A stretch of 64,000 bases of DNA from Eubacteriales bacterium. GTDB taxonomy: Bacteria; Bacillota_A; Clostridia; Christensenellales; Aristaeellaceae. A program made the position numbers and the translations under genes. The stretch spans positions 8,342 through 72,341 of the forward strand of contig JARKQG010000104.1 of the NCBI GenBank assembly GCA_029974035.1. The letters run 5' to 3'. The notes below the pieces were generated by a model. The model did no database searches, was not told where the DNA came from, and saw only the letters and a program-made list of their open reading frames with translations. Below, piece by piece: positions 7,773 to 17,469 of this stretch (positions are counted from its first letter, which is position 1; each line of letters opens with the position of its first letter).

Positions 7773-8510
7773 CTACTCCACCTCCTTGAACACGCCCAGC
7801 GGGTACTGGGGGATCATGCGCTCTTCCAGCCACTTAAGCGCCTCCACCGGGGTCAGCCCCCAGTTGGTGGGGCAGGTGGAGAGCACCTCGATCATCGTAA
7901 AGCCCTTTCCCTCCATCTGGTACCGGAACGCCTTTTTGATGGCCTTGCCCGCGGCCAGCACGTTTTTCACATCGTGCACGCTGACCCGCTGAATCAGCGC
8001 CGGGCCGTCCAGCGTGGAGAGCATTTCGCTGACGCGGATGGGGTTGCCGGCGATCTTCGCGTCCCGCCCCAGGGGGGAGGTGGTGGTCTTCTGGCCCAGG
8101 AGGGTGGTGGGGGCCATCTGGCCGCCGGTCATGCCGTAGATGGCGTTGTTGACGAAAATCACGGTGATGTTCTCGCCCCTGGCCGCCGCGTGGACGATCT
8201 CCGCCGCGCCGATGGAGGCCAAATCGCCGTCGCCCTGGTAGGTGAACACGATATTTTCCGGATGCACGCGCTTGGCGCCCGTGGCCACCGCCGGCGCGCG
8301 GCCATGGGCGGCCTCGTACATGTCGCAATTGAAGTAATCGTAGGCGAACACGGCGCAGCCCACCGGCGCCACGCCTACGGCGCGGTCCTGCAGGCCCAGC
8401 TCGTCCAGCGCCTCGGCCACCAACCGGTGAATGATGCCGTGGGTGCATCCGGGGCAGTAGTGCATGGGGGTGTCGGAGAGCATCTTCGGCTTTTCAAACA
8501 CGATGGCCAT
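7773..8510 (-). CDS. 2-oxoacid:ferredoxin oxidoreductase, beta (TPP-binding) subunit
   Basis: The 245-aa subunit holds thiamine diphosphate: [15 protein letters not shown] near the N-terminus and the TPP motif [17 protein letters not shown]...[19 protein letters not shown] 8510 is chosen because it overlaps the alpha-subunit stop as TGATG; sequence upstream in this frame belongs to the alpha gene. Related annotated enzymes act on 2-oxoglutarate or 3-methyl-2-oxobutanoate; the sequence does not decide which. Confidence 0.92.
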   Translation of the reverse strand: MAIVFEKPKMLSDTPMHYCPGCTHGIIHRLVAEALDELGLQDRAVGVAPVGCAVFAYDYFNCDMYEAAHGRAPAVATGAKRVHPENIVFTYQGDGDLASIGAAEIVHAAARGENITVIFVNNAIYGMTGGQMAPTTLLGQKTTTSPLGRDAKIAGNPIRVSEMLSTLDGPALIQRVSVHDVKNVLAAGKAIKKAFRYQMEGKGFTMIEVLSTCPTNWGLTPVEALKWLEERMIPQYPLGVFKEVE

Positions 8511-9571
8511 CACGCGCCCTCCTTCATTTCGCGGATTTTTTCCAGAATTTCGTTGACGCCGGGAATCATGCCGCCGGTGCGGCCGTAGAAGCCGACGGGG
8601 CAGGCGCCCGCGGCGGCGATCTTCACATCGTCCACCATCTGGCCCATGGACATCTCCACCGCCAGAATGGACTTCACGCGCCGGGCGGCCCGGGCGATTT
8701 CCTCCTCCGGGAAGGGCCACAGCGTGATCGGGCGAATCAGGCCCACCGGGATGCCCTCGGCCCGTGCCCTGCGCACCGCGGTCAGCGCGATGCGGGCGGT
8801 GGTGCCGTAGGCGACGAGGGCGTAGCGGGCGTCGTCCATGAACTGGGTTTCCACCATCACCTCGCGCTCGCGCATGGCCTGGTACTTGGCTTCCAGCTTC
8901 TGGTTGTGCTTTTCCAGCACGTCCGGCTTGATGTAGAGCGAATTGATGACCGCGCGGGGGCGGGTTCTGTCCCAGCCGGTGGCGGCCCAGCTCTTTTCGT
9001 GGCGCTCGGTTTCAAAGGATTCGGGCATGACCACCGGCTCCATCATCTGGCCGATGACGCCGTCTCCCAGCACCATCACGGGGTTGAGGTATCGGTCCGC
9101 CGCGTCAAAGGCCGCGGCCGTCAGCGTGACGGCCTCCTGGACCGTGGAGGGCGCGTAGACGATCATGCGGTAATCGCCGTGGCCACCGCCCCGGGTGGCC
9201 TGGAAATAGTCGCTCTGGGCGGGCTGGATGGACCCCAGGCCAGGGCCGCCGCGCACGATGTTGACGATCACGCAGGGCAGCTCCGCGCCCACGATGTAGC
9301 TGATGCCCTCCTGCTTCAGCGAAATGCCCGGGCTGGAGGAGGAGGTCATCACCCGGGCGCCGGCGCCGGCCGCGCCGTAGACCATGTTGATGGCGCTGAC
9401 CTCGCTCTCCGCCTGCAAAAACGCGCCGCCCACCTCCGGCAGGCGCCTGGACATGTATTCGGGAATTTCGTTCTGCGGGGTGATGGGATAACCGAAAAAG
9501 TAGCGGCAGCCGGCGCGCACCGCGGCCTCGGCGATGGCTTCGTTTCCCTTCATCATCTGGCGGTTTCGCAT
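8510..9571 (-). CDS. vorB: 2-oxoacid:ferredoxin oxidoreductase, alpha subunit (VorB/KorA type)
   Basis: The 353-aa subunit contains [28 protein letters not shown] at its start, [15 protein letters not shown] in the middle and a transketolase-C-like end ([15 protein letters not shown]). This pattern matches subunits usually labelled VorB (branched-chain 2-oxoacids) or KorA (2-oxoglutarate). The start ATG 9571 has AGGAGG 7 bases upstream. It follows the ferredoxin gene with an 11-base gap. In an amino-acid fermenter it would link amino-acid breakdown to reduced ferredoxin. Confidence 0.92.
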   Translation of the reverse strand: MRNRQMMKGNEAIAEAAVRAGCRYFFGYPITPQNEIPEYMSRRLPEVGGAFLQAESEVSAINMVYGAAGAGARVMTSSSSPGISLKQEGISYIVGAELPCVIVNIVRGGPGLGSIQPAQSDYFQATRGGGHGDYRMIVYAPSTVQEAVTLTAAAFDAADRYLNPVMVLGDGVIGQMMEPVVMPESFETERHEKSWAATGWDRTRPRAVINSLYIKPDVLEKHNQKLEAKYQAMREREVMVETQFMDDARYALVAYGTTARIALTAVRRARAEGIPVGLIRPITLWPFPEEEIARAARRVKSILAVEMSMGQMVDDVKIAAAGACPVGFYGRTGGMIPGVNEILEKIREMKEGA

Positions 9572-9582
9572 GGTACCCCTCC

Positions 9583-9786
9583 TCACTTTTCGACGGTGAT
9601 CACGCAGTCGGGGCACATGCGGGCGCAGAACGCGCAGCCAATGCACTTTTCCGGCGCTTCGCATTCACTGGGATGGTAGCCCTTGGCGTTGAGCTTTTCC
9701 GACAGCTTCAGGATTTTTTTCGGGCAGGCCACGACGCAAAGACTGCAGCCCTTGCAGTCGTCCTCCCGGATGGTCACTTTGGGCAA
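9583..9786 (-). CDS. 2x[4Fe-4S] ferredoxin-type delta subunit
   Basis: Two cysteine clusters, CKGCSLCVVACP and CIGCAFCARMCP, bind two [4Fe-4S] centres that pass electrons from the oxidoreductase core to ferredoxin. It is the first gene of the operon. I prefer TTG 9786 (67 aa), which has GAGGTG 6 bases upstream; the in-frame GTG 9795 would add three residues but overlaps that ribosome site. Confidence 0.9.
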   Translation of the reverse strand: MPKVTIREDDCKGCSLCVVACPKKILKLSEKLNAKGYHPSECEAPEKCIGCAFCARMCPDCVITVEK

Positions 9787-9854
9787 AGGGAACACCTCGC
9801 ATCACGGATTTCCTAACAGTATACCATATCCGTATGTGGTTTTTGTGAACAAAT

Positions 9855-11186
9855 CTATTTTCCCACGCAAAAATTTCGGAACACCGCGGCAATCACCTCG
9901 TCCGGGGCGCTGCGCCCGGTGATCTCGCCCAGGGTTTCGAGGGCCTCCATCAGGTCCACGCTGATCACGTCCGGCGGCATGCCGCCCTCAAGGGCGGTTT
10001 GGGCGCGCCGAAGAGCCGCAAGCGCCCGGCGGGCGCAGTCGATCTGCCGGGGCTGGGTGAGCAGCTCCTCGGCGGCGGATTCGTCCCCCGCCCGCGCCGC
10101 GACGGCCTCGAGCAGCGCGTCCACGCCCTCGCCGGTCCGCGCGGAAACGCGGCGGCCCGCCCGGCCGGGAAAGGTGCCCAGGTCGCACTTGTTGAGCACC
10201 ACCAGCGCGCGCTCGTCCGCCGCACGGATCAGTTCCCTTTCCGCCCCGCTCTCCGGCGCGGAGCCATCCAGCACCAGCAGCACCACGTCGGCGGACTCGG
10301 CGGCCCGCCGGGCGCGGAGGACGCCCTCGCGCTCCACGGCGTCCTCCGCCTCGCGGAGCCCCGCCGTGTCCATCAGCGTGATTTCGAGGCCCCGGTACCG
10401 GAGCCGCTCGGCCAGCACGTCCCGGGTGGTGCCGGGCACCTCCGTCACGATGGCGCGGTCGCTTTTCAGGATCGCGTTCATCAGCGACGACTTGCCCGCG
10501 TTGGGCGGGCCCGCGATGACCACCGCCAGCCCCTCCCGGAGAAAGCGGGCCGCGCGCTCGTCCAGCGCGCCCTCGAGGGCGGCGAGGGCTGATCGGATGC
10601 CCTTTTCAAGGTCCAGGGCCGCCTCCGCCTCGTCCACTTCCTCGGGAAAGTCCGCCAGCGCCTCGATCCGGGCCAGAAGGCCGGTCAGTTCTTCCGAAAC
10701 GTCCTCCACCAGGCGGCGCACCGACTGGTTCATCTGCCGCGCGGCGGCGCGGAAGGCCCCCTCGCCGCCGGCGCGGATCATGGCCATCACCGCCTCGGCC
10801 TGGCTGAGGTCGATCCGCCCGTTGAGAAACGCCCGGAGCGTGAATTCCCCCGGCTCCGCCACCCGCACGCCCTGCCGCAGCACCAGCGACAGCGCCTTTT
10901 CCACCGCGTAACGCCCGCCGTGCACGTGCAGTTCGGCCACGTCCTCCCGGGTGTAGGACCGGGGCGCGGCCATATATACCGCCATCGCCTCGTCCAGGGG
11001 CTGCCCGTCCTCCACGATATGGCCGTAGTACAGCCTTCCGGGCGCAAGGGGAGCAAGCGCGCCCGAGCGCTCAAAAACGGCCTCGAGCGCTTTCAAGGCG
11101 CCCGGGCCGCTGACGCGCACGATCGCGATGCCGCCTTCCCCCTGCGCGGTGGCGATGGCGGCGATGGTGTCCTCCCGGCTACGCAT
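9855..11186 (-). CDS. mnmE: tRNA modification GTPase MnmE
   Basis: MnmE, with MnmG, installs the carboxymethylaminomethyl group on U34 of certain tRNAs. The 443-aa protein has the N-terminal folate-binding domain (DTIAAIATAQGEGGIAIVRVSG), the inserted GTPase with G1 GPPNAGKSS (about 226-234), PGTTRD (251-256), DTAG (273-276) and NKCD, and the C-terminal FCVGK whose Cys is catalytic. It overlaps dnaN by 8 bp at its start. MnmG is not in the window. Confidence 0.96.
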   Translation of the reverse strand: MRSREDTIAAIATAQGEGGIAIVRVSGPGALKALEAVFERSGALAPLAPGRLYYGHIVEDGQPLDEAMAVYMAAPRSYTREDVAELHVHGGRYAVEKALSLVLRQGVRVAEPGEFTLRAFLNGRIDLSQAEAVMAMIRAGGEGAFRAAARQMNQSVRRLVEDVSEELTGLLARIEALADFPEEVDEAEAALDLEKGIRSALAALEGALDERAARFLREGLAVVIAGPPNAGKSSLMNAILKSDRAIVTEVPGTTRDVLAERLRYRGLEITLMDTAGLREAEDAVEREGVLRARRAAESADVVLLVLDGSAPESGAERELIRAADERALVVLNKCDLGTFPGRAGRRVSARTGEGVDALLEAVAARAGDESAAEELLTQPRQIDCARRALAALRRAQTALEGGMPPDVISVDLMEALETLGEITGRSAPDEVIAAVFRNFCVGK

Positions 11187-12285
11187 GCACGCGGACGGGC
11201 AGCACCAGGTAGGTGTAGGCGTCGCCCTCGACGGGGCCGATCAGGCAGGGACTGACGGAGGAATTGAAGCGCAGGAAGATCTCTTCGTCCTTCACGGCCC
11301 GCAATACGTCCATCATGTAGCGCACGTTGAAGGCGATGTCCAGCGCCTCGCCCTCGACCTCGGCTTCCAGCTCCTCGTACACGTCGCCGCTCTCGGAATT
11401 GGCGGTGATCACGATGCTCCCCTCGGAAACCGACATGCGGATCAGGTTGTTGCGCCCCTCCCGCGCCATCAGCGAGGCGCGCTCAACGCAGCGGGCCATG
11501 GCGTCGGTTTGCACCTTTGCGCGGGTTTTCCATTCCTTGGGGATGATCCGGCGGTACTCGATGAATTCGCCGTCGATCAGCGTGGTGTAGAACTGGGTGG
11601 AATCCATGTTGATCATCAGCTGGTTGCCGCCGATGAGGATCATGGCCATGCGGCTTTCGTCGTCCGCCATCACGCGGGCGATTTCCGTCAGCGCCTTCTG
11701 GGGGATGATGGCGCTGATGTCCGCCGCGTCGCCGGAGAGCCGCTCCAGCCGCAGCGCCAGCCGGAAGCCGTCCAGCGCCACCATGCGCAGCTCGCCCTTT
11801 TCAATCTCCATCAGGCTGCCGGTCAGCACCATCCGCGTCTCATCCGACGAGGTGGCGAAGCTGGTCTGCTCGATCATCTCGCGCAGGAGCTTCTGGGGCA
11901 GGATAAAGGAATTCTGCGCGCTGACCAGCGGAAGCGCCGGGTAGTTCGCCGGATTCTGGCCGGCGATGGTGGTGCGGGAGCCCTGGCAGCGCACCGTCAT
12001 CGCAAAGGAATCGTTGGAGGAGGCCTTCATCTCTCCCTGGGGAAGCTTGCGCATCACTTCCAGAAACAGCTTTCCCGGCAGCACCAAATCGCCGTCCTCC
12101 TCGATTTCGGCGCTCACCAGGGTCACGATGGAGATGGACCCGTCGGAGCAGGTCAGCTTCAGGGAATCCTCGCCCGTCTTGATCAGTACGCCTTCCAGAA
12201 TCGGCTGGGTGGTGCGCGCCGAAAGTGCGCGGGAGGCCACGCTCAGGCCGTCGACCAGATCTGTCACCTGACAGGTAAACCGCAT
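11179..12285 (-). CDS. dnaN: DNA polymerase III beta sliding clamp
   Basis: DnaN is the ring clamp that tethers DNA polymerase to template. The 368-aa protein begins MRFTCQVTDLVDGLSVASRAL and ends TYLVLPVRVHA, with the three clamp domains of typical length. ATG 12285 has AGGAGG 7 bases upstream (complement of 12293-12298). It lies downstream of dnaA in the classic order, and its stop overlaps mnmE. Confidence 0.97.
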   Translation of the reverse strand: MRFTCQVTDLVDGLSVASRALSARTTQPILEGVLIKTGEDSLKLTCSDGSISIVTLVSAEIEEDGDLVLPGKLFLEVMRKLPQGEMKASSNDSFAMTVRCQGSRTTIAGQNPANYPALPLVSAQNSFILPQKLLREMIEQTSFATSSDETRMVLTGSLMEIEKGELRMVALDGFRLALRLERLSGDAADISAIIPQKALTEIARVMADDESRMAMILIGGNQLMINMDSTQFYTTLIDGEFIEYRRIIPKEWKTRAKVQTDAMARCVERASLMAREGRNNLIRMSVSEGSIVITANSESGDVYEELEAEVEGEALDIAFNVRYMMDVLRAVKDEEIFLRFNSSVSPCLIGPVEGDAYTYLVLPVRVHA

Positions 12286-12306
12286 GGGACATCCTCCTGA
12301 ATTCAT

Positions 12307-12475
12307 TCCCTTTCAAAAGAGAAACGTAATATAAGCCGTCGTAGTGCTGTGGATATTGTGGATAACCCCGCCCGGAGCCATGCGCACAGCGGGTTTTGGC
12401 GGTGGAATCGGGTGTGGAAAGCGCCGGGGTTTTGGCCGGGTTTTCCACGCTTTGTCCCGATCCGGGCGCCGGATT
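12307..12475. other. dnaA-dnaN intergenic part of oriC with DnaA boxes
   Basis: Two adjacent DnaA boxes in the same orientation are visible: TGTGGATAT (12348-12356, one mismatch) and a perfect TGTGGATAA (12357-12365). Weaker matches are TGTGGAAAG (12413-12421) and TTTTCCACG (12441-12449). This is the position of the unwinding half of oriC in Bacillus. Confidence 0.7.
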
Positions 12476-13792
12476 CTACCGTCCCTTGATCATGGCCCGC
12501 AGGGTTTCCAGCGTATTTTGCAGCTGCGCGTTCTCCGAGGCCAGTCGGTCGATCTTGTCGCAGGCGTGCATCACCGTGGTGTGGTCGCGCCCGCCGAATT
12601 CGCCGCCGATCCGGGTGGTGGACAGGTTCATCAGTTCCCGGCACAGGAACATGGCAATCTGGCGCGGCAGCGCGATTTCGCGGTTTCTGCGCTGGGAAAT
12701 GAGGTCCGCCCGGTCGATGTGGTAGTAGTCCGAGGTGATCTGCATGATCAGATCCGCGGTGATGGAGCGGGCTTCCCGCGTCTTGATGATGGAGGAAAGC
12801 GCCCGCTGGGCCAGATCCATGTCGATGGGGCGGTTGTCCACCATGGTCTGGGCGTAGACGCGGGTGAGGGAGCCTTCCAGTTCGCGGATGTTGGAGCGCA
12901 CCTGGTCCGCGATGAAGGAGAGCACCTCGTCCGGCACGTCGATGTGCTCGTCCTCGGCCTTTCGGCGCAGAATCGCCAGCCGGGTTTCGTAGTCCGGCTT
13001 CTGGATGTCCGCCACCAGGCCCCACTCAAAGCGGGAGCGCAACCGCTCCTCCAGCGTGGGGATGTCCTTGGGCGGCCGGTCGCTGGAGAGGATGATCTGC
13101 TTGCCGCTGGCGTGCAGCTGGTTGAAGGTGTGGAAAAACTCCTCCTGCGTCGCGGTCTTGCCGGCGATAAACTGGATGTCGTCCACCATCAGCACGTCCA
13201 CGCTGCGCAGCTTTTCCCGGAGCGCGTGGCTGGTCTTTTTCTGGATGGCGTCGATCACGTCGTTGGTGAAGCGCTCGCTGGTGATGTACAAAAGCCGGGT
13301 ATCCGGGTTTTCGCTGAGGATGTAGTGGCCGATGGCGTGCATCAGGTGGGTCTTTCCAAGGCCCACGCCGCCGTAGAGAAACAGCGGGTTGTAGGCGTCC
13401 GACGGCAATTCCGCCACCGCCAGGCTGGCGGCGTGGGCAAACCGGTTGGAGGTGCCCACCACGAAGGTGTCAAAGGTATACTTCGGGTTCAGCGCGTCGC
13501 CGGCCGCCTCCTGGGCGCCCTGCATCTCCGCCTCGCCGGTGGTCTGCCGGAACACGATGGTCATCGGACGGCCGTAGGCTTCGCTGAGTGCGGCCTGAAA
13601 CAGCGTGCCGTACCGCTTTTTCAGGTTGTTGACGGCAAAGCTGTCGGTGTGGCCCAGCACCACCTGGGTTCCGGTCGCCGACAGCACCCGGAGCGGCTTG
13701 CACCAGGTGTTGAAGCTGACCGGGTTGATCTCCTCTTTCAGGATATCCAGCGTTCTCTCCCACAGGTCGGCGCTCAGCGCGAACTGATTCAT
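12476..13792 (-). CDS. dnaA: Chromosomal replication initiator DnaA
   Basis: DnaA is an AAA+ ATPase that binds DnaA boxes and opens the origin. The 438-aa protein has the N-terminal domain I (LWERTLDILKEEINPVSFNTW), Walker A GGVGLGKTHLMHA, Walker B VDVLMVDDIQF, and the C-terminal box-reading helix-turn-helix with IGGEFGGRDHTTVMHA. It lies upstream of dnaN and is bordered on both sides by DnaA boxes, two of them between its promoter and its start codon, implying autoregulation. Confidence 0.97.
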   Translation of the reverse strand: MNQFALSADLWERTLDILKEEINPVSFNTWCKPLRVLSATGTQVVLGHTDSFAVNNLKKRYGTLFQAALSEAYGRPMTIVFRQTTGEAEMQGAQEAAGDALNPKYTFDTFVVGTSNRFAHAASLAVAELPSDAYNPLFLYGGVGLGKTHLMHAIGHYILSENPDTRLLYITSERFTNDVIDAIQKKTSHALREKLRSVDVLMVDDIQFIAGKTATQEEFFHTFNQLHASGKQIILSSDRPPKDIPTLEERLRSRFEWGLVADIQKPDYETRLAILRRKAEDEHIDVPDEVLSFIADQVRSNIRELEGSLTRVYAQTMVDNRPIDMDLAQRALSSIIKTREARSITADLIMQITSDYYHIDRADLISQRRNREIALPRQIAMFLCRELMNLSTTRIGGEFGGRDHTTVMHACDKIDRLASENAQLQNTLETLRAMIKGR

Positions 13793-13913
13793 CCCAATCC
13801 CCCAGTTCTTTCGCGGCTGTAATGAAGCGACGGGCGCAAGTGCTCGAAAAAAAATGGGTTATCCACATGATTGTGTATGACGATGTGGATAAGATCCCGT
13901 GCTTGTTGCAGTC

Positions 13914-13942
13914 ATTATACCAAAAATCCGCCGTCCAAACAA
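13914..13942 (-). promoter_or_regulatory. Promoter of dnaA
   Basis: Read on the minus strand: TTGTTT, 17-bp spacer, perfect TATAAT (complement of 13914-13919). DnaA boxes lie just downstream. Confidence 0.75.
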
Positions 13943-14230
13943 CGTGAAATGCTTCCCGAATCCGCTTCGCGGGGCAAAATGTTTCGGCTGACATTCTTCG
14001 AGCTCTCCCGCCACATTTCGTGGAATGCGGCGCGGATTGCGCGGTGAAAAAAATATATATTCCTATTTATATAGCCATCCGTGGACACACAACCGTCTTT
14101 GGCGCTTTATTGGGCGCGGGCGTCGCGATTTCGTCACATTTTACAAAGCGGGCCTTTGCCGCCCCCCGCCCGGGGCCGCTTTGGCGGCCGCACATTTTAC
14201 TTCATAAACCTGTTGATTTTGGGCGGGTCG

Positions 14231-14239
14231 TGCTATAAT
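14231..14239 (+). promoter_or_regulatory. Extended -10 promoter of glnS
   Basis: TGCTATAAT gives an extended -10 element (TGnTATAAT). The upstream TTGATT (14213-14218) is spaced 15 bp, somewhat short, so the extended -10 probably compensates. Confidence 0.6.
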
Positions 14240-14271
14240 ATCGTAATCTTATCGAAAACGAGGGGATCAAC

Positions 14272-15978
14272 GTGTCCGAAGCGCGCGGCGCCTCCAACTT
14301 CATCGAGGAATTCATCGAGCAGGACCTGGCCTCCGGCCGCTACGATCGCGTCAAGACGCGGTTTCCGCCGGAGCCCAACGGGTTTTTGCACATCGGCCAC
14401 GCCAAGGCGCTGTGCATTGACTTCGGCACGGCCCAAAAGTACGGCGGCACCTGCAACCTCCGGTTTGACGATACCAACCCCGCCAAGGAGGACGCGGTGT
14501 TCGTGGAGAACATCGAACGGGACATCCGCTGGCTGGGCTACCGGTGGGACGAGCTGCACTTTGCGTCGGACTTCTTTCCGAAGCTGTTTGAAATCGCCTG
14601 CGGCCTGATCCAAAAGGGCGTGGCCTACGTGGACGACCAGACCCCGGAAGAAATGCGCCTGAGCCGGGGTACGCTGACAACCCCGGGGGTGGAAAGCCCC
14701 TTCCGCAACCGCTCCGCGGAGGAGAACCTGGATCTCTTCCACAGAATGCGCGCGGGCGAATTTCCCGACGGCGCGCGGGTGCTCCGCGCGAAGATCGACA
14801 TGGCCTCGCCCAACGTGCTGATGCGGGACCCGACCCTCTACCGCATCCTGCGCCACCGCCACCACCGCACCGGCGACGCGTGGTGCATCTACCCGATGTA
14901 TGACTTCCAGCACCCGCTGCAGGACGCGCTGGAGGGCGTGACCCACTCGCTGTGCTCGCTGGAGTATGAAATCCACCGCCCGCTGTACGACTGGGTGGTG
15001 CGCGAGGCCGGGTTTGAACGCCCGCCGCGGCAGATCGAGTTTGCGCGGCTGAACCTGACCCGCACCATCATGTCCAAGCGGTACCTGCGCCGCCTGGTGG
15101 AGGAAGGCGTGGTGTCCGGCTGGGACGACCCGCGCATGCCCACGCTGGCGGCCATGCGCCGCCGGGGCTACCCGCCGGAGGCGATTTCCGATTTTCTCTC
15201 GCGGGTGGGCGTTTCCAAGGCGGATTCCACCGTGGACGGCGCGCTGCTGGAGCACTGCGTGCGCGAGGCGCTGGGCGAGGGCGCGCCCCGGGCGATGGCG
15301 GTGCTGGACCCGGTGGAGGTGGTGCTCACCAACTGGCCCGAGGGCAGGGTGGAGGAGATCCGGATGGAAAACCACCCGGACCACCCGGAGATGGGTGATC
15401 GCACCCTCCGGTTTTCCGGCAGGCTCTTTATCGAGCGCGAGGACTTTTTGGAAGACCCGCCGCCCAAGTTCTTCCGGCTGGCCCCGGGCCGCGAGGCGCG
15501 GCTCAAGGGCGGCTACATCGTCAGGTGCGAAGGCCTGGAAAAGGACGATTCCGGCAGCGTGGTAAAGCTTTTCTGCTCCGTGGACATGGACTCCAAGTCC
15601 GGCAGCGCCGGCGCCGGCCGCAAGGTCAAGGCCACGCTGCACTGGCTGAGCGCCGAGGACGCGGTGCCCTTCACCGCGCGGCTGTACGAGCCCATCCTGA
15701 TGGAGGACGCGCCCCAGGAGGAGATCGAGCTTGACGAGGAGGGCGCGGAGGTGGAGCGCCCGGCCCGGGATTTCATGGACCGGCTGAACCCCGAAAGCCT
15801 TGCCCTGCGCGACCGCGCCCTGTGCGAAAAGGCCGTCGCCGAGGCGCCGGTGGGCGCGCGCTTTCAGTTCCTTCGGGTGGGCTACTTCGCCAAGGACCCG
15901 GATTCCACCGCCGAAAGGCCCGTCTACAACCGCGTCGTGCCCCTCAAGGACGCGTGGCAGAAGGCGAAAAAGGGGTAG
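14272..15978 (+). CDS. glnS: Glutaminyl-tRNA synthetase
   Basis: GlnRS charges tRNA-Gln directly. The 568-aa protein has the class I HIGH motif in FPPEPNGFLHIGHAKAL, the substrate motif LRFDDTNP, and IMSKRYL as the KMSKS equivalent, followed by the two beta-barrel anticodon domains. A GTG start follows GAGGGG. Many Bacillota lack GlnRS and use Gln-tRNA amidation, so its presence is notable but not unusual in Clostridia. It reads away from dnaA across the putative origin. Confidence 0.95.
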   Translation: MSEARGASNFIEEFIEQDLASGRYDRVKTRFPPEPNGFLHIGHAKALCIDFGTAQKYGGTCNLRFDDTNPAKEDAVFVENIERDIRWLGYRWDELHFASDFFPKLFEIACGLIQKGVAYVDDQTPEEMRLSRGTLTTPGVESPFRNRSAEENLDLFHRMRAGEFPDGARVLRAKIDMASPNVLMRDPTLYRILRHRHHRTGDAWCIYPMYDFQHPLQDALEGVTHSLCSLEYEIHRPLYDWVVREAGFERPPRQIEFARLNLTRTIMSKRYLRRLVEEGVVSGWDDPRMPTLAAMRRRGYPPEAISDFLSRVGVSKADSTVDGALLEHCVREALGEGAPRAMAVLDPVEVVLTNWPEGRVEEIRMENHPDHPEMGDRTLRFSGRLFIEREDFLEDPPPKFFRLAPGREARLKGGYIVRCEGLEKDDSGSVVKLFCSVDMDSKSGSAGAGRKVKATLHWLSAEDAVPFTARLYEPILMEDAPQEEIELDEEGAEVERPARDFMDRLNPESLALRDRALCEKAVAEAPVGARFQFLRVGYFAKDPDSTAERPVYNRVVPLKDAWQKAKKG

Positions 15979-16017
15979 CCACCGACCGCCCCGGGCAAAG
16001 GAAGGGTATAAAAAGAC

Positions 16018-17469
16018 ATGGCATCGCTCAACAGGGATTTTACCCGCGGCAACATCCTGGGGCATCTGCTCCGGTTTGGCGCGCCGTTTCTCCTGTCCAA
16101 TTTTCTCCAGGCGCTGTACAACGTGACGGACATGCTGGTGGTGGGCCGCTATTCCACCACGCTGGCCCAGGCGGGGGTCACCAACGGCGGGCAGATCACC
16201 AACGTGGTGGTTATGGTGGTTTCGGGGCTCACCGTGGGCGGCACGATCCTGGTGGGCCAGTACTTCGGCGCGAAGCGCGAACGGGACGTATCCGAAACCA
16301 TCGGCACGCTGTTTTCGGTGCTGGCGATGGCGGCGGTGGCCTTTTCGGTGCTGATCATCGCCCTCGCGGACCCGATTCTCCGCATGATCCAGACGCCGGA
16401 AACCGTGCTGGACGAGGCGCGGGCCTACCTCAGGATCTGCATGCTGGGAAACCTCTTCGTCTTCGGTTACAACGCGGTATCGGCGGTGCAGCGGGGCCTG
16501 GGGGACGCCAGGCGGCCGCTCATGTTCGTGGCGGCGGCCTGCGCGGTCAACGTGGCGCTGGACGTGTGGTTTGTGAAGGGGCTTGGAATGGGCGCCGCGG
16601 GCGCGGCCTGGGCCACCATCATCGCCCAGGGGATCAGCGTCCTTCTGGCGGCGGCGTACCTGTCCCGCAGGCGGTTCCTGTTTGACTTCAAATGGAAGAG
16701 CTTTGCCATCCGCCCGGAAAAGCTCCGGATGATCTTCAAAATCGGGCTGCCCAGCTCCGCCCAGTCGCTGGTGGTCAGCGTGTCGTTTCTGGCGATGACG
16801 GCGCTCACCAACGGCTTTGGCGAGGCCGCCTCGGCGGCGGGCGGGGTGGTGGGAAAGCTCAACAGCTTCGGCATCCTGCCCGTATTGGCGGTACAGCAGT
16901 CGATCTCCGCCATATCCGCCCAGAACATCGGCGCGGGCTGCTATGACCGCGCGATGGAGGCGCTCAAAAAGGGCATTCTGTTCTCGCTCTTGCTGGGCGC
17001 CGGGGTGTTCGCGGTGGTGCAGGCGCTGCCGTCGCAGCTGGTGGCGCTGTTTTCCGTGGACGCCGCGGTGATCGCGGCCGGCACCGAGTACCTGCGCACC
17101 TTCAGTTTTGACTACCTGCTGGTGCCCTTCGTGTTCTCCTTCGGCGGGCTGGTAATCGCCTCGGGCCACACCGTGTTCTCGCTGGTGCTGGCGATGCTCA
17201 GCTCCGTGGTGCTCCGGGTTCCCGCCGCGTGGCTGCTGTCCGGCCCGATGGGCCTGGCGGGGGTGGGCCTGGGCGCGCCCATCGCCACGCTGGGCGCCAG
17301 TTTCCTGGGGCTGTGGTTTGTGCTTTCGGGCCGCTGGCGCGTCAACCGCACCGGCATCCGCGCGTCGGAGCCGCTGGAGGCCGTGGAGCGGGAGGAAGCC
17401 GCCGCCGGGTTCGTCCCCGGTGCCGAGGATGCGGTGAGCGCGCCGGAGGAGCGCGCCCCCGGTTTCTGA
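16018..17469 (+). CDS. MATE family efflux transporter
   Basis: The 483-aa integral membrane protein begins FTRGNILGHLLRFGAPFLLSNFLQALYNVTDMLVVGR, the typical first helix of clostridial MATE proteins, and shows about 12 hydrophobic segments in two similar halves. MATE pumps export cationic drugs or metabolites against a Na+ or H+ gradient. It follows glnS by 39 bases. The substrate cannot be told. The C-terminal 40 residues are acidic and cytoplasmic. Confidence 0.9.
   Translation: MASLNRDFTRGNILGHLLRFGAPFLLSNFLQALYNVTDMLVVGRYSTTLAQAGVTNGGQITNVVVMVVSGLTVGGTILVGQYFGAKRERDVSETIGTLFSVLAMAAVAFSVLIIALADPILRMIQTPETVLDEARAYLRICMLGNLFVFGYNAVSAVQRGLGDARRPLMFVAAACAVNVALDVWFVKGLGMGAAGAAWATIIAQGISVLLAAAYLSRRRFLFDFKWKSFAIRPEKLRMIFKIGLPSSAQSLVVSVSFLAMTALTNGFGEAASAAGGVVGKLNSFGILPVLAVQQSISAISAQNIGAGCYDRAMEALKKGILFSLLLGAGVFAVVQALPSQLVALFSVDAAVIAAGTEYLRTFSFDYLLVPFVFSFGGLVIASGHTVFSLVLAMLSSVVLRVPAAWLLSGPMGLAGVGLGAPIATLGASFLGLWFVLSGRWRVNRTGIRASEPLEAVEREEAAAGFVPGAEDAVSAPEERAPGF

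Larger units (their letters stand above)
13793..14271. other. Probable oriC region upstream of dnaA, between dnaA and glnS
   Basis: The 479-bp divergent gap has two perfect DnaA boxes in opposite orientation, TTATCCACA (13859-13867) and TGTGGATAA (13884-13892), and a weaker TGTGTATGA (13871-13879). A 27-base stretch with only two non-A/T bases (14047-14073) stands out in this GC-rich genome and could be an unwinding element. The dnaA promoter is at 13914-13942 and the glnS promoter near 14234. No credible gene is seen. Confidence 0.75.

Noticed and set aside
13937..13950. Possible parS site (ACGTGAAA half-site near dnaA)
   Set aside because: Only one half of the 16-bp palindrome is present; a full parS was not seen in the window.
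14020..14238. 72-codon plus-strand frame upstream of glnS
   Set aside because: It spans the AT-rich origin stretch and the glnS promoter and has no ribosome site.
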